NCBI RefSeq assembly: GCF_003610295.1
Contig: NZ_RAPV01000004.1
Location: 1-64,000 of the forward strand
Length of the DNA: 64,000 bases
Direction of reading: 5' to 3'
DNA from: Paraburkholderia sp. BL23I1N1
GTDB taxonomy: Bacteria > Pseudomonadota > Gammaproteobacteria > Burkholderiales > Burkholderiaceae
The notes under the pieces were generated by a model. That model was given only the letters and a program-made list of their open reading frames with translations, did not search any database and had not been told where the DNA came from. Positions 42,828 to 52,384 of this stretch are shown one piece after another. Every line of letters begins with the position of its first letter. Within the stretch, counting starts at the first letter, position 1. The translations under genes and the position numbers were made by a program.

Positions 42828-43823
42828 ATGGCAGTTTTTTTTGCCCGCAGTAGTCGGGATGCGACTCAGTCTCAGGTATTCCATGACGTTCGCTCCGTAA
42901 GACGTATAGGCATTGCACTGTTCGACGGTTTCTCGCTACCAGAGGTAGCCACGGTAGTGGAGATTTTCCAGTCAGCCAATGCGCTCTGCATGTCCTTGCG
43001 CAGAGGTGGGCCTCGCTACGACGTTCATCTCGTGTCGGTCAGCGGTGGCAGGATAGCGAGTTCGTCATCGGTGTTTGTTTGGACCGACAGTATCAAATCA
43101 CGTGGTCATGCTGAAGATTTTCATGCGCTCTTTATCGCCGGAGATGCAGGCGTCCACAGCATGCTGAGTGAAGAACACCTGATTGCCTGGTTGAGCCAAC
43201 TCGACTTGCGCAGCGAACGGATTTTTCCAATTTCCGAAAGACGCTTGCTACTGAACGTCGCTGAATCATCGAATACTTTCCGCAAATTTCGCCGTGGCGA
43301 AGGTGCTCATGAAGTCGCGTGGAACGGACTGAAAGTGTCTGCTTCCCAGCGATCAAGCACTCCGCCGCGAGCGGCACTAGCGCTGATTGAAGAGGACCTC
43401 GGCGCGGAAATCGCGCGAGAAATATCCGGCTCTCTAAGGTTGCGCTATGACGAACAGTTTACCCCCGTTCCAAAGAAGAACGCGTTCGGAGCTGTAAGCG
43501 AAAAGATACAGTCGTCGGCACAATGGTTGGACATGAACTGCGGAAGAACGATCACGATTGAAGAAGCGGCGCAATTCGTCGCGATGAGTGAGCGGAATTT
43601 CTTGCGCCGCTTCAAGACGGAAATGGGTGTGACACCGTCCGACTACCTCTTATACGGTCGAATTGACAAGTGCTGCCACCTTCTTTCCGAAACGGATCTT
43701 CCGGTCGACAAGATCGCGCGGCGATGCGGAATCGGAAGTGGCGGACAGCTTTCGAAAGTATTTCGTAAATACCTTGGAGTAACGCCGACAGAGTACCGTG
43801 CAAGCAAACGGTCGTTTCGTTAG
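42828..43823 (+). CDS. DJ-1/PfpI-like AraC regulator (copy 2)
   Basis: A 331-aa paralogue of the gene at 39765: VRRIGIALFDGFSLPEVATV and FHALFIAGDAGVHSMLSEEH in the first domain, ITIEEAAQFVAMSERNFLRR and FKTEMGVTPSDYLLYGRIDK in the AraC domain, ending TEYRASKRSFR. ATG 42828 is chosen because GAGGGGG lies 8 bases upstream and the resulting length equals that of copy 1. The sensor domains differ more than the DNA-binding domains, so the two may read different signals and bind similar sites. Confidence 0.86.
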   Translation: MAVFFARSSRDATQSQVFHDVRSVRRIGIALFDGFSLPEVATVVEIFQSANALCMSLRRGGPRYDVHLVSVSGGRIASSSSVFVWTDSIKSRGHAEDFHALFIAGDAGVHSMLSEEHLIAWLSQLDLRSERIFPISERRLLLNVAESSNTFRKFRRGEGAHEVAWNGLKVSASQRSSTPPRAALALIEEDLGAEIAREISGSLRLRYDEQFTPVPKKNAFGAVSEKIQSSAQWLDMNCGRTITIEEAAQFVAMSERNFLRRFKTEMGVTPSDYLLYGRIDKCCHLLSETDLPVDKIARRCGIGSGGQLSKVFRKYLGVTPTEYRASKRSFR

Positions 43824-43925
43824 GTACGTCGACAGATGCGATAAAAGACTATTCGTGGGGTGCATCGGTCGAATGACATGCAGCCGAATCAACGGATGCA
43901 TGTCGACCATGAGTGGGGATTGCGA

Positions 43926-44474
43926 TCAATAAACCTCGGCAACGCTAAAACTCGTACCTACCGCATCACGCGCGGATGTGATTGGCGCCTTGTCCAGATC
44001 CCAGGCAATCGCGATATCGGGATCGTCCCACTGCAACGTGCGTTCATGCTCGACAAAGGCGCGCTCGGTTGTCTTGCAAAGTACCTCTGCGACATCCGAC
44101 AACACGAGGAAACCATGCGCAAACCCCGGTGGAATCCACAGCTGACGGCAGTTGGATGCCGATAGCCGTGCACTGGTCCAGCGCCCGAACGTGGGCGATA
44201 AGCGTCGCAAGTCAACCGCCACGTCGACCACCTCACCGTTCACTACACGCACTAGTTTCCCCTGCGGGCGCCGAATCTGATAATGCAGACCACACAGCAC
44301 ATTGTGGGCAGACACCAAGTGACGCTCCTGCACGAATCGATAGCCGCGCGCCACACGTTCCTCGAATTCCTCTTGGTCGAAACTGTCAAACGAAATACCC
44401 CGCTTATCTGATTGGATGCATGGTTCGATCAGCTTGACGTCGCGAATTGCCGTGTGCTTAATCTGAATTGTCAT
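43926..44474 (-). CDS. RmlC-like epimerase homologue lacking key active-site residues
   Basis: A 182-aa cupin of the dTDP-4-dehydrorhamnose 3,5-epimerase family. Fold and family blocks are clear: LHYQIRRPQGKLVRVVNGEV, VAVDLRRLSPTFGRW, RQLWIPPGFAHGFLVLSD. The catalytic His64 is kept. Two usual residues are changed: Arg of the RGLHYQ motif is Cys61 (CGLHYQ), and the active-site Tyr in the TTxYY segment is replaced (KTTERAFVEHER). It may be inactive, or it may have moved to a ketoisomerase-like or single-epimerase reaction. No rmlA, rmlB or rmlD lies in the window, which supports a divergent role. Confidence 0.82.
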   Translation of the reverse strand: MTIQIKHTAIRDVKLIEPCIQSDKRGISFDSFDQEEFEERVARGYRFVQERHLVSAHNVLCGLHYQIRRPQGKLVRVVNGEVVDVAVDLRRLSPTFGRWTSARLSASNCRQLWIPPGFAHGFLVLSDVAEVLCKTTERAFVEHERTLQWDDPDIAIAWDLDKAPITSARDAVGTSFSVAEVY

Positions 44475-44942
44475 CTGTAACGCATAAGATTGGGAATTGA
44501 AATTGACTTCGACGCGATGCGAAACGATTTCAAGCCGGTTTTAGCAGCGTTCGGCAAGATATCGCTCAAGAATATCCGTCTCCAGGACCATGGATGATAC
44601 AAGTGGGGGCTTAGTCTATGGCGCCAAAAGATTGGCTCGAGACGCCATCTATCACTCCAATCTCTAACTTCTTGTTATCCAATTGCGTGGCGAGTTGCCG
44701 AGAAAATCCGCTTGTGAAAGATCGCGGAAGAATGGCAGCCTAAATTCGGCGGAATCCTTCAACGTTTTGGCGGATCGGATCAGACACAACGTAGGACTAT
44801 GCGTCGTGGGAGGCCTGACCTTTACACGCGTTAGGGGTGCAACTGTCTGTGGGGTATACAGGGTTTATTTTGACGTTCACTCGAGGGGACGCCACACTCA
44901 TTTCCGATTACGCATTGCGATATAACCTAATTTCCGCACACG
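44475..44942. other. Intergenic region, nothing firm
   Basis: No gene supported. At 44743-44776 lies a stretch (TTCGGCGGAATCC and onward) shared with 36522, probably an IS trace. Confidence 0.35.
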
Positions 44943-45320
44943 ATGACGCACCGACTTGTTGATTTTGATCTGTATGCGCAAACAGAATTGCTTGCCTATC
45001 TGGTCGCCTCACAACTAGTAATGCGTCAGAGGACAAGCCAGTGGCTAAATTTCGAGCAACTTGTCGAATATTCACATCGTTGGCTGCGGTTAAACGGTCG
45101 CAGCGCTGACTGGCTTCGGCGCGTCGGGCTTGCGTGCCGTGCGCAACGTTTAGCGGAACAGATAGAGCAAACTTCGCGAGAAAGGTACGACGCCTCACGT
45201 ATGTTTTTTGATGGTCCGCACCTGGACTTGCGATCCCCTGTCGTGACGGAGATCTTCGTCGTGTGCGCGACTAATCTCCCGGGTCAGGTAGTCTTCCATG
45301 GTGAGCATGGCGTGACGTGA
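44943..45320 (+). CDS. Unknown protein, tandem paralogue 1
   Basis: A 125-aa protein that is clearly homologous to the next gene. Shared pattern: LLAYLVASQL, WL followed by four to six residues and LVEYSHRWLRLNGR, AQRLAEQ, YDASRMF, HLDLRSPVVTEI. It is mostly helical, with no signal peptide and no known domain. The ATG at 44943 has no clear ribosome site. The tandem copy argues that the frame is a real gene. Function unknown. Confidence 0.6.
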   Translation: MTHRLVDFDLYAQTELLAYLVASQLVMRQRTSQWLNFEQLVEYSHRWLRLNGRSADWLRRVGLACRAQRLAEQIEQTSRERYDASRMFFDGPHLDLRSPVVTEIFVVCATNLPGQVVFHGEHGVT

Positions 45321-45512
45321 AACCGGTAGGCGGCGGTGGGGGAATAGGCGAATTGGAGTGAAGTTCGTCTGGCCGTGACTTCGTGAGCGCTTCAGGATGT
45401 GATCGGAAATTGCCTTGCGTGACGGAGGTGCCATCTTACGCGCCTTCGCTTAACAAAGAGAACAAGCCGTTGTGCGTAATATATCCAACCCTGTTGGCTA
45501 TCCAGATTAACA

Positions 45513-45902
45513 ATGTCCTGGTCAAATTCTTCCGACACACACACGTGTGCAGATCTACTGACCTATCTCGTCGTGTCGCAGTTAATCAGACGCCGACTGA
45601 CTGGGAAGTGGCTGACTGCGCAACACGTGGTTCAATGCACGCATCTGTGGATGTGCGTTAACGGCAGGATCGACTTGCTCCAGCGTGTGGCGCTGGGCAG
45701 TTGCGCACAGGCCCTGGCGATGCATGTAATGCAAGTGTCGAAGGTTCGATTTGACGCCAAGACGTTAAGAGATGCATTTGTCGATCACGTTCATCTCGAC
45801 TATCAGTCTCGAGCCGTCGTGGAGGTGTATCACGCCTGCACGGTCCATATCACGTCGGGATCGCGCTTCTCGGACCGCCGAGCGAAGCGCGACAGGCTGT
45901 AG
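45513..45902 (+). CDS. Unknown protein, tandem paralogue 2
   Basis: A 129-aa protein paralogous to the upstream gene: LLTYLVVSQLIRRRLTGKWL, VVQCTHLWMCVNGR, CAQALAMHV, RFDAKTL and HLDYQSRAVVEV line up with the first copy. Richer in cysteine than copy 1. About 190 bases separate the two. No known family. The C-terminal Arg/Ser-rich tail is unique to this copy. Confidence 0.6.
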   Translation: MSWSNSSDTHTCADLLTYLVVSQLIRRRLTGKWLTAQHVVQCTHLWMCVNGRIDLLQRVALGSCAQALAMHVMQVSKVRFDAKTLRDAFVDHVHLDYQSRAVVEVYHACTVHITSGSRFSDRRAKRDRL

Positions 45903-46492
45903 CCTGCGTTGTGTTGTTGTGGCTAATGCAGGCCACTACAGACTATACCTGTGGCGGCGCGTTGGATCTTCTGATCGGGTGCATCTTGCGAGACTGATGG
46001 TTGTTCTGTTGGATCTTGCGGTTTTGAAGTAGCTGGCATTTTGCCGATTTGATATCGAACGCCTGAGATTGATGGCCAGTAGTTACCAGTTCAATTTGGC
46101 GGTTGAGTACAAAATTATGTCGGAACAGCGTCGCAGTCGTCGACGAAAATACACTTCTCTCAAGCCTCCGGCAGTAATCCTCGGAATAGCCGGAAGCTTT
46201 TTTAAACCGACACCATGTGTCGGTTTTTTTTCGGAAAAATTAGGAGTGGCCGAAAATCAATGTTGACCGAGTGTATCCGCGAGCTTATGAAATCTCTCCG
46301 CTCCGACCTTTAGTAGTTGGGTGAGCTCGGTCCGCGTTTGTTCTGGGCGTGTCGATGCACAGATGGCTTCCATCGCCAAATATCGTTCGTCGAGGACGGC
46401 GCTTAACACTCTTGTCTAGTTTCGTTCGCGAGATGAGCCATGCGACTCACTCTGGCAAGCAGATAGGTGATCAGACGATCGTTGTGCCGAAA
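45903..46492. other. Intergenic region with strong terminator
   Basis: A frame at 46069-46266 overlaps the terminator at 46204 and is probably not a gene. Nothing else is recognised before the IS5 element. Confidence 0.4.
46204..46231 (+). terminator. Rho-independent terminator
   Basis: AAACCGACAC pairs with GTGTCGGTTT around CAT and is followed by T-rich sequence. The A-rich left side means it may act on both strands. It would end transcription from the tandem paralogues. Confidence 0.75.
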
Positions 46493-47628
46493 GGGTGTTG
46501 TTGCGTTAATCAGTCGTAGAGACAACATGACTCCTGTGCTTTCGATCTCAGGCGATACGGACGGACTGCGGCCGAGCGAGTGCCGTCACGCGGTTAAGCA
46601 CGCCCGCACGAATCGATACTTCGGTCGCCTGCGATCCAGTTTCACGAGCCCACAGGCACGGGCCCGTGAGTACCTTGAGCCGGTACATCAAGGTCTCGGC
46701 AAGCGAGCGCCGGTGGTAGCCAGTCGCCAGTTTCCATTCGCGCCTGCTGCTTCTCCCGATAGCGTCGATAGCTGCATTGCGCCAGGCGGCACCGGGCGTG
46801 CTATCTGGCTAGGGCTTCGCTCCCTCGCGCGGCGGAATCGATGGGATCGCGCTACGCGCGGCGATCTGCGCGTGGCACGGCCTGGTGTCGTAGGCACCAT
46901 CGCCGCCGATGGTATCGATCACCACATCAGCCGGAATCTGGTCGAGCAGATCAGGCAACACTTCGCCATCACCTTCGTCCCGATAGGTCATCAGTGCAGC
47001 GCCGATCTGACCGGTGTTCGCGTCCATCGCAAGATGTACCTTTCGCCATGTCCGGCGTTTCGAACAGCCGTGCTTGCGCACTTTCCACTCGCCCTCGCCG
47101 TACACCTTCAGTCCAGTACTATCGATCACCAGGTGCAAGGGTGCATCGGGACGCTGCGTTGGCAGTACGACTTTCAGGGTCTGTGCGCGACGGCTCAAGG
47201 TCGAGTAGTTCGGCACCGGCAAGCCCGGGTAGGCGAGTTTGTGCAGACTGAGCGCGAAGCCTTGCAGAGCGCGCAGCGGCAGATGAAAGACCTGCTTGAG
47301 CCCGAGCAACATCTGAATCACCGCATCGCTGTAGACACGCGGCCGACCGCGCCTGGCCGGGCCAGCCTCAGATACCGGCACCAGTACGCTTTCGTCAATC
47401 CACGTGGTCACGTCACCTCTCGAGATCAGACCGGCGTTGTATTCCCGCCAGTTTCTGACGCGGTACACCCCTTTGGGCTCGCTTGCCTTGCGTTCGTCCT
47501 TGCGCATCTTCTCGGGGAAAAAATCGAGAATCTACGCAGTTCGATGCGAAGTTAACATCCTGGACAACCCGAGCGTTGCGCGTAAACGTCAAGCCCTCGC
47601 GAAGCGCCCTGATTTTTGCAACAACGCC
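46493..47628 (-). mobile_element. IS5-family insertion sequence
   Basis: An element of about 1.14 kb. The ends carry GGGTGTTGTTGC (46493-46504) and, inverted, GCAACAACGCC (47618-47628), matching over 10 of 11 bases. The transposase gene fills the interior. The exact ends and the target duplication cannot be fixed by eye; CCGAAAG occurs just outside both ends. Confidence 0.7.
46548..47507 (-). pseudogene. IS5-family transposase with a nonsense codon
   Basis: The frame from ATG 47507 encodes an IS5 transposase: WREYNAGLISRGDVTTWIDE, RGRPRVYSDAVIQMLLGLKQ, the DDE Asp in LHLVIDSTGLKVYGEGEWK and GDGAYDTRPCHAQIAAR. After REGAKP a TAG replaces the expected Trp. The same frame then continues with PDSTPGAAWRNAAIDAI, REWKLATGYHRRSLAETLMY and YRLK, carrying the catalytic Glu, to the true stop at 46548. 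One base (TGG to TAG) probably inactivates it. Confidence 0.82.
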
Positions 47629-47880
47629 AGCCGAAAGTATTAGCAAAAGTCTTTCGCTATCAGTCATGGCTACCCCCGTTGTATGGTTGGTAGATTTGCG
47701 TAAAAAAATCCGACTGTACTGCTGTGCAGCAAGCGCCCGTCTATAGTCGATCACGCCAAACGTGCTGCTCCGGCCAGTGCCTGGATCGCCGACTCGCACC
47801 GTTCCGGAGCGGGGCATGCCAGCAAGTCACATACGTCAGCCGGTGGGGCGAAAGACGACGGATAAAGCCAAACGTTTGTC

Positions 47881-48204
47881 ATGAAAAATGCTGCGTTGCA
47901 GGATAGGCTCAAGACGTCTCAATTGTTAAATCAAGTGGCGAAATATATGACGATCGCTCTTTCGATTCTTTCGAAATTTTGTTTCGGCTGGACGCTTCTT
48001 TATCTGATCTTCAGCTTGCTTTCCGCTTTGAAGGTCGGGAGACGGCACTTTCAGCCGGTCATCTTTCTTGAGTTTCAGCCGCATCGCGCGCGCGGCCCCT
48101 GGGAAGCTGCAAGGGCTAAGTTGATGATGCGGATGGGGCTATGCACGATCTTCATCGTGCCCGTCGGAATTGCGTCTTTTATCGTGTCAATGTTTATTTC
48201 GTAG
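47881..48204 (+). CDS. Small two-helix membrane protein (paralogue B)
   Basis: A 107-aa protein (85 aa if it starts at the internal ATG 47947, which matches paralogue A in length). Two membrane helices (LSKFCFGWTLLYLIFSLLSA and the C-terminal GLCTIFIVPVGIASFIVSMF) flank a basic loop with VIFLEFQPHRARG. Over half of the residues match the product of 36832. Function unknown. It is the last gene before the long leader of the polysaccharide operon. Confidence 0.65.
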   Translation: MKNAALQDRLKTSQLLNQVAKYMTIALSILSKFCFGWTLLYLIFSLLSALKVGRRHFQPVIFLEFQPHRARGPWEAARAKLMMRMGLCTIFIVPVGIASFIVSMFIS

Positions 48205-49431
48205 ATCTGCAACGTCAGCTTCAATCGAGGACTGCTAACAACGTCAATGAAGGCTTCCCTGGCGCGGTGTTAGCCGGACGTCCTGTCCCAGGCAATAAAA
48301 ACAACCACTTGAAGTTGCAGACAGTCAGTCGCAATTCTCAGTGACGATTTCGGAATAGTAATTGTTCCGGTCGTGGGGGATCGCCTCGAATGCAGCCTTC
48401 GGTATCGGATGAAATCATGCCGGTTGTGGCGGCAATAGACCGGAAAATTGGGTGGAATCAGCCAAATCCATGGCGCATTTTGCCACGGTGGCTTGCTCAT
48501 ATTTTTCTGACCCGGTGCACCTCATTGACCTGAAGAGCTGACGCGAATTGGTTTGATAGCATCAGATTAGCGGAGCACGAGGATTGGAATCCACAGGTCG
48601 CTTCAACGTGTGCAAAGAATGTATGGGCTGGCGCTCGCACCTGCAAATGTCCATTCAATTCGTGCAGATTGTGGACCATCGAAACTGAATGGATTCGGAT
48701 GCGTTGTATGGGCTCGGATGCCCCTTTGGAAGAGTGTAGCGGTAAAATTGACGCAGCCACGGAGTAGAGTCAAGCAGGCGTCAAACAGTGAGATTTTCTG
48801 GATAAAGAATGCCCAGTCGAGGTCGTGGCAGTTCACCCTAAATTGCTACGTGAATGGGTTGCTGTATGTGAGCCAAGCACAATGCGAGAGACACGTGGAT
48901 AGCCTGTTCAGACGCGTCAGGAGCGAATGGGCTAAAACGCCAACATGTTGGCGTTTTCCGTCAGTCACATTACGTCTGAAGGCAGCCTATGTATGATGCA
49001 CTGCAACTGAAGCCGAGGCAGTCCTTTTAAAAGTGAGGGGTGGCGGTAGTGTTTGATATTTAAGCTATTGCAGATCATTCATTACGGCGCCCGGAAAAGG
49101 CGAGCAGCGGTTTTGCGGAGAAATGACGTACATCGTCGGGTTTTTTAAAAAAATGCGCGATCTTTATGATCGGTGCGAGAAGTACGAATCTCATGTCAGG
49201 TTAATACTCCACGTCACTGCTGCGAGTGGCTGCAGCTGCCGCCAGTCGTAAACCGCACAGCTCAATTCAACTCGCATCTGTTTTGAGGCAGACGATGTAG
49301 CGTCGGTGGACATGATCTTGGCGAACTTTGTACGGCCCATGATCGAGGGAGATACGTCAGGCCGCCTACAGTGTGGGGAAATCAAAAGTGCAGCATTTCT
49401 GATCCTGTTGGAATATCGAATAGGAATACGT
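48205..49431. other. Long leader of the polysaccharide operon
   Basis: 1.2 kb without a convincing gene. A perfect 24-bp palindrome lies at 48935-48958, with A-rich and T-rich ends, and could act as a bidirectional terminator. A frame at 48610-48996 runs across it and is probably spurious. The promoter of the operon must lie in the right part (about 49000-49400). Confidence 0.45.
48935..48958. terminator. Perfect 24-bp palindrome, terminator-like
   Basis: Begins AAAACGCCAAC and ends with its exact complement, GTTGGCGTTTT. It separates the upstream genes from the polysaccharide leader and could act on both strands. Confidence 0.5.
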
Positions 49432-50958
49432 ATGGGTCACACATCGATGAGTGAGTCGGAAGTTAGTGATAGTGATATCAAAATAGTTCCGACGGAAGAG
49501 CGCGCCTCTGCAGCGGCTGTGCGACTCGTACCTGTTGTACTTGCGGGAGGAGTGGGTTCGCGACTGTGGCCCGTGTCACGGGAACAATATCCAAAGCAAT
49601 TGATTGATTTGCTGGGGCGGGATTCGTTACTACAAGCAACTGTGCAACGGATGAAGGGGTTCCATTCCGATGGAGGTACGGTCAGCACGCCGATCATCGT
49701 ATGCGGCGACGATCACCGCTTCGTTACGTCGGAACAACTCCGGGCAAGAGGAATCGACGCACGCATCGTGGTTGAACCGACGCGACGCGACACGGCACCT
49801 GCGCTGACACTTGCCGCTGCGGCGGCATGTTCGGATGGTGACGACGCGATCATTGTTGCAATGCCGGCAGATCATTCGATCGAGAACCTCAATGCCTTCC
49901 AGTCGACGATTGCGTTGGCGGCTCGGCATGCGCAGCGCGGCGCGATTGTGACACTGGGCGTGCCGCCGACGCGTCCTGATACGGGCTTTGGTTACATCAA
50001 GCTTGGTACTGACCTTAGCGGTGGCGCGCATCGTATTGAGCGATTCGTCGAAAAACCGGCGGCCGAATTGGCCGCGCGGTACGTCGCATCGGGGCAGTAC
50101 TGGTGGAACAGCGGAATATTCGTTGTGCGGGCGAGCGTATGGCTCGCTACGCTCAAGGTCATACAGCCGGCGATGCACGACGCGTGCTTGTTAGCCCACG
50201 CGCAAGGCACTTGCGATGGGTTGTATTTCCGTCCTGGTGTAGAGGCTTTCAAGTCTTCCCCGTCGGACTCGATTGACTACGCGGTGATGGAACGTCTCGG
50301 ATCGGACGAACGACTCGCGGAAGGCGTGGTGGTATCGCTTGACGCAGGGTGGTCGGATCTTGGGTCCTGGGACGCCGTGTGGGAAGCACTCGACAAGGAC
50401 GCGGACGGCAACGCTGCGCGCGGACGAGTCGTGTTCGAAGGGACGACGTCCAGCGTCGCCCACTCGCAGGGGCGTCTCATCGCCTGCGTCGGCGTGACCA
50501 ACGTGGTCGTTGTGGAGACCGACGATGCCGTGCTGGTCGCCGACCGCTCGCGCTTGCAGGAAGTAAAGAGTGTGGTTAGCCGGATGAAAGCGCTGCAAGC
50601 TCCCGAGGCCGATGCGCATCGAAAGGTACGGCGCCCATGGGGTTACTACGACTCAATCGATCGCGGTGAGCGCTTTCAGGTAAAGCGGATCGTCGTCAAT
50701 CCAGGCGGCCGCCTGTCATTGCAATTGCATCACCATCGCGCCGAGCACTGGACTGTGGTAAGTGGCACGGCGCTCGTCACTCGCGGCAGTGAGGAATTTA
50801 TGCTCAGTGAGAATCAATCGACATTTATTCCGCTGGGTGTGACGCATCGTCTGGAGAATCCGGGCAAGTTGCCACTCGAACTTATCGAAGTGCAGTCCGG
50901 ATCGTATCTCGGCGAAGACGACATCGTCCGTTTCGATGACACATACGGGCGCGCGTGA
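49432..50958 (+). CDS. manC: Mannose-1-phosphate guanylyltransferase / mannose-6-phosphate isomerase
   Basis: A 508-aa bifunctional enzyme that supplies GDP-mannose. The nucleotidyltransferase signature is VVLAGGVGSRLWPVSREQYP with KQL. The C-terminal cupin carries the isomerase domain: RPWGYYDSIDRGERFQVKRI, LSLQLHHHRAEHWTVVSGTA, IPLGVTHRLENPG. ATG 49432 is selected because AGGA lies 6 bases before it; the frame opens earlier, at 49306, without a ribosome site. It is the first gene of the polysaccharide operon and corresponds to bceA in cepacian clusters. Its product feeds Gmd further down. Confidence 0.93.
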   Translation: MGHTSMSESEVSDSDIKIVPTEERASAAAVRLVPVVLAGGVGSRLWPVSREQYPKQLIDLLGRDSLLQATVQRMKGFHSDGGTVSTPIIVCGDDHRFVTSEQLRARGIDARIVVEPTRRDTAPALTLAAAAACSDGDDAIIVAMPADHSIENLNAFQSTIALAARHAQRGAIVTLGVPPTRPDTGFGYIKLGTDLSGGAHRIERFVEKPAAELAARYVASGQYWWNSGIFVVRASVWLATLKVIQPAMHDACLLAHAQGTCDGLYFRPGVEAFKSSPSDSIDYAVMERLGSDERLAEGVVVSLDAGWSDLGSWDAVWEALDKDADGNAARGRVVFEGTTSSVAHSQGRLIACVGVTNVVVVETDDAVLVADRSRLQEVKSVVSRMKALQAPEADAHRKVRRPWGYYDSIDRGERFQVKRIVVNPGGRLSLQLHHHRAEHWTVVSGTALVTRGSEEFMLSENQSTFIPLGVTHRLENPGKLPLELIEVQSGSYLGEDDIVRFDDTYGRA

Positions 50959-51004
50959 CGCGTCGGTATGTTACGCAGTCCAACTTCAGGCGGGGAATCG
51001 CGAG

Positions 51005-52384
51005 ATGCTCGGGATACAGGCGTTATTGGCGCGGCTTGTCGATTTGGTCCTCATCGTGACGGGGGCCATGGTGGCGTCGCATATTCGCTTTGAGGATCTA
51101 GGGCAGAGTCGAGGAGACGGGGCGTTCATTACGTTTTCCGTCGCATTCGCGTTGGTGTCGTTTCCGGTTTTCGGCTTGTACGAGTCGTGGCGTGGCCGTT
51201 CGATGTTGCGGTTGACCGGGCAGGGTTCGATAGCGTGGCTGGTAGTGCAGGCGTGCGGTCTGGTGCTGATGTTCTCGCTGCACCGCACGGATTTCATCTC
51301 ACGCCTGTGGTTCGCCTATTGGACCGCGATCACGGGCGGTGCATTGATCGTATCGCGACTGATGTTACATGCCGTTCTGCGCAGCGTGCGTTATGCCGGT
51401 CTGAATTTGCGCAACGTGGCAGTGCTCGGGGTCGGGGCTCATTGCCAGGAAGTGGTGGGCAAACTCGAGGCGTCCCCTTCCAGCGGTTTTCGTGCATCCG
51501 CGGTGTTCGATGTGGGGCCGGAAGGAAGTGTCGTGCTGAACGGCGTGCCGGTGTTTGACGATTTTCACAGGTTTGCCGAACACGTTCGGAGCGCAGGCGT
51601 ACGGGAAATCTGGCTGGCTTTGCCCTTGGCGGAAGCGTCGACCATGCTGCGCTTCGTCAATGAATTCCGTGACGACCTCGTGAATATCCGCTTCATTCCT
51701 GACGTGCGCAGCATGGCGTTATTCGAAGGCGGCGTGATCGACCTGATCGGGGCGCCGGCGATTAGCCTTGTCGCATCGCCTTTGCCAGCACGCGCAATCG
51801 TGCAGAAGGAAATTTTCGATCGCGTATTTGCGGCGCTTGCGTTACTCGCGTTGATACCGTTGTTGACGATCATTGCGGTTGCCGTGAAGTGTTCATCGCG
51901 TGGGCCGGTGTTTTTCACGCAACATCGCAAAGGGGCTGATGGCCGCGTGTTCAAAATCTACAAGTTCCGGACGATGCGTCCACATGCCGAAAAGACAGGT
52001 GTGGTCACGCAGGCTACGAAGGGTGACCCGCGCATCACTCGCGTGGGTGCTCTGCTGCGACGGACGAGCCTTGACGAGCTACCGCAGTTTTTCAACGTGC
52101 TTCGCGGCGAAATGTCGGTGGTCGGGCCTCGTCCGCACGCGATCGAACACGATGAGCTTTATCAGAAAGTCATCAACGGCTACATCCATCGCTACCGCAT
52201 CAAGCCGGGCATTACAGGTTGGGCGCAGGTTAATGGATTCCGCGGTGAAACGGACCGGGTCGAGAAGATGCAGAAGCGAGTGGAGCATGACCTTTACTAC
52301 CTGCGCAACTGGTCGTTCGCGTTGGACATGCGGATTGTCGTGACAACGGTAGCGAAGGGACTAGTTAGCAGCAACGCGTATTAG
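51005..52384 (+). CDS. Undecaprenyl-phosphate sugar phosphotransferase (WcaJ/BceB-like)
   Basis: A 459-aa priming glycosyltransferase. Four or five membrane helices in the N-terminal half ([34 protein letters not shown]) are followed by a CoA-binding-like domain, then a final helix and the bacterial sugar transferase domain from about residue 270. Its motifs include [35 protein letters not shown] and GPRPHA. The C-terminus has the conserved [20 protein letters not shown]. It loads the first sugar phosphate, typically glucose-1-phosphate, onto the lipid carrier. A start at 50936 inside manC is possible but has no ribosome site. Confidence 0.9.
   Translation: MLGIQALLARLVDLVLIVTGAMVASHIRFEDLGQSRGDGAFITFSVAFALVSFPVFGLYESWRGRSMLRLTGQGSIAWLVVQACGLVLMFSLHRTDFISRLWFAYWTAITGGALIVSRLMLHAVLRSVRYAGLNLRNVAVLGVGAHCQEVVGKLEASPSSGFRASAVFDVGPEGSVVLNGVPVFDDFHRFAEHVRSAGVREIWLALPLAEASTMLRFVNEFRDDLVNIRFIPDVRSMALFEGGVIDLIGAPAISLVASPLPARAIVQKEIFDRVFAALALLALIPLLTIIAVAVKCSSRGPVFFTQHRKGADGRVFKIYKFRTMRPHAEKTGVVTQATKGDPRITRVGALLRRTSLDELPQFFNVLRGEMSVVGPRPHAIEHDELYQKVINGYIHRYRIKPGITGWAQVNGFRGETDRVEKMQKRVEHDLYYLRNWSFALDMRIVVTTVAKGLVSSNAY

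Noticed and set aside
46069..46266. A 65-aa frame before the IS5 element
   Set aside because: The last third lies on a strong terminator hairpin (46204-46231). There is no ribosome site and no motif.
48610..48996. A 128-aa frame in the polysaccharide leader
   Set aside because: It crosses the 24-bp palindrome and has no ribosome site. Composition is unlike the neighbouring genes.
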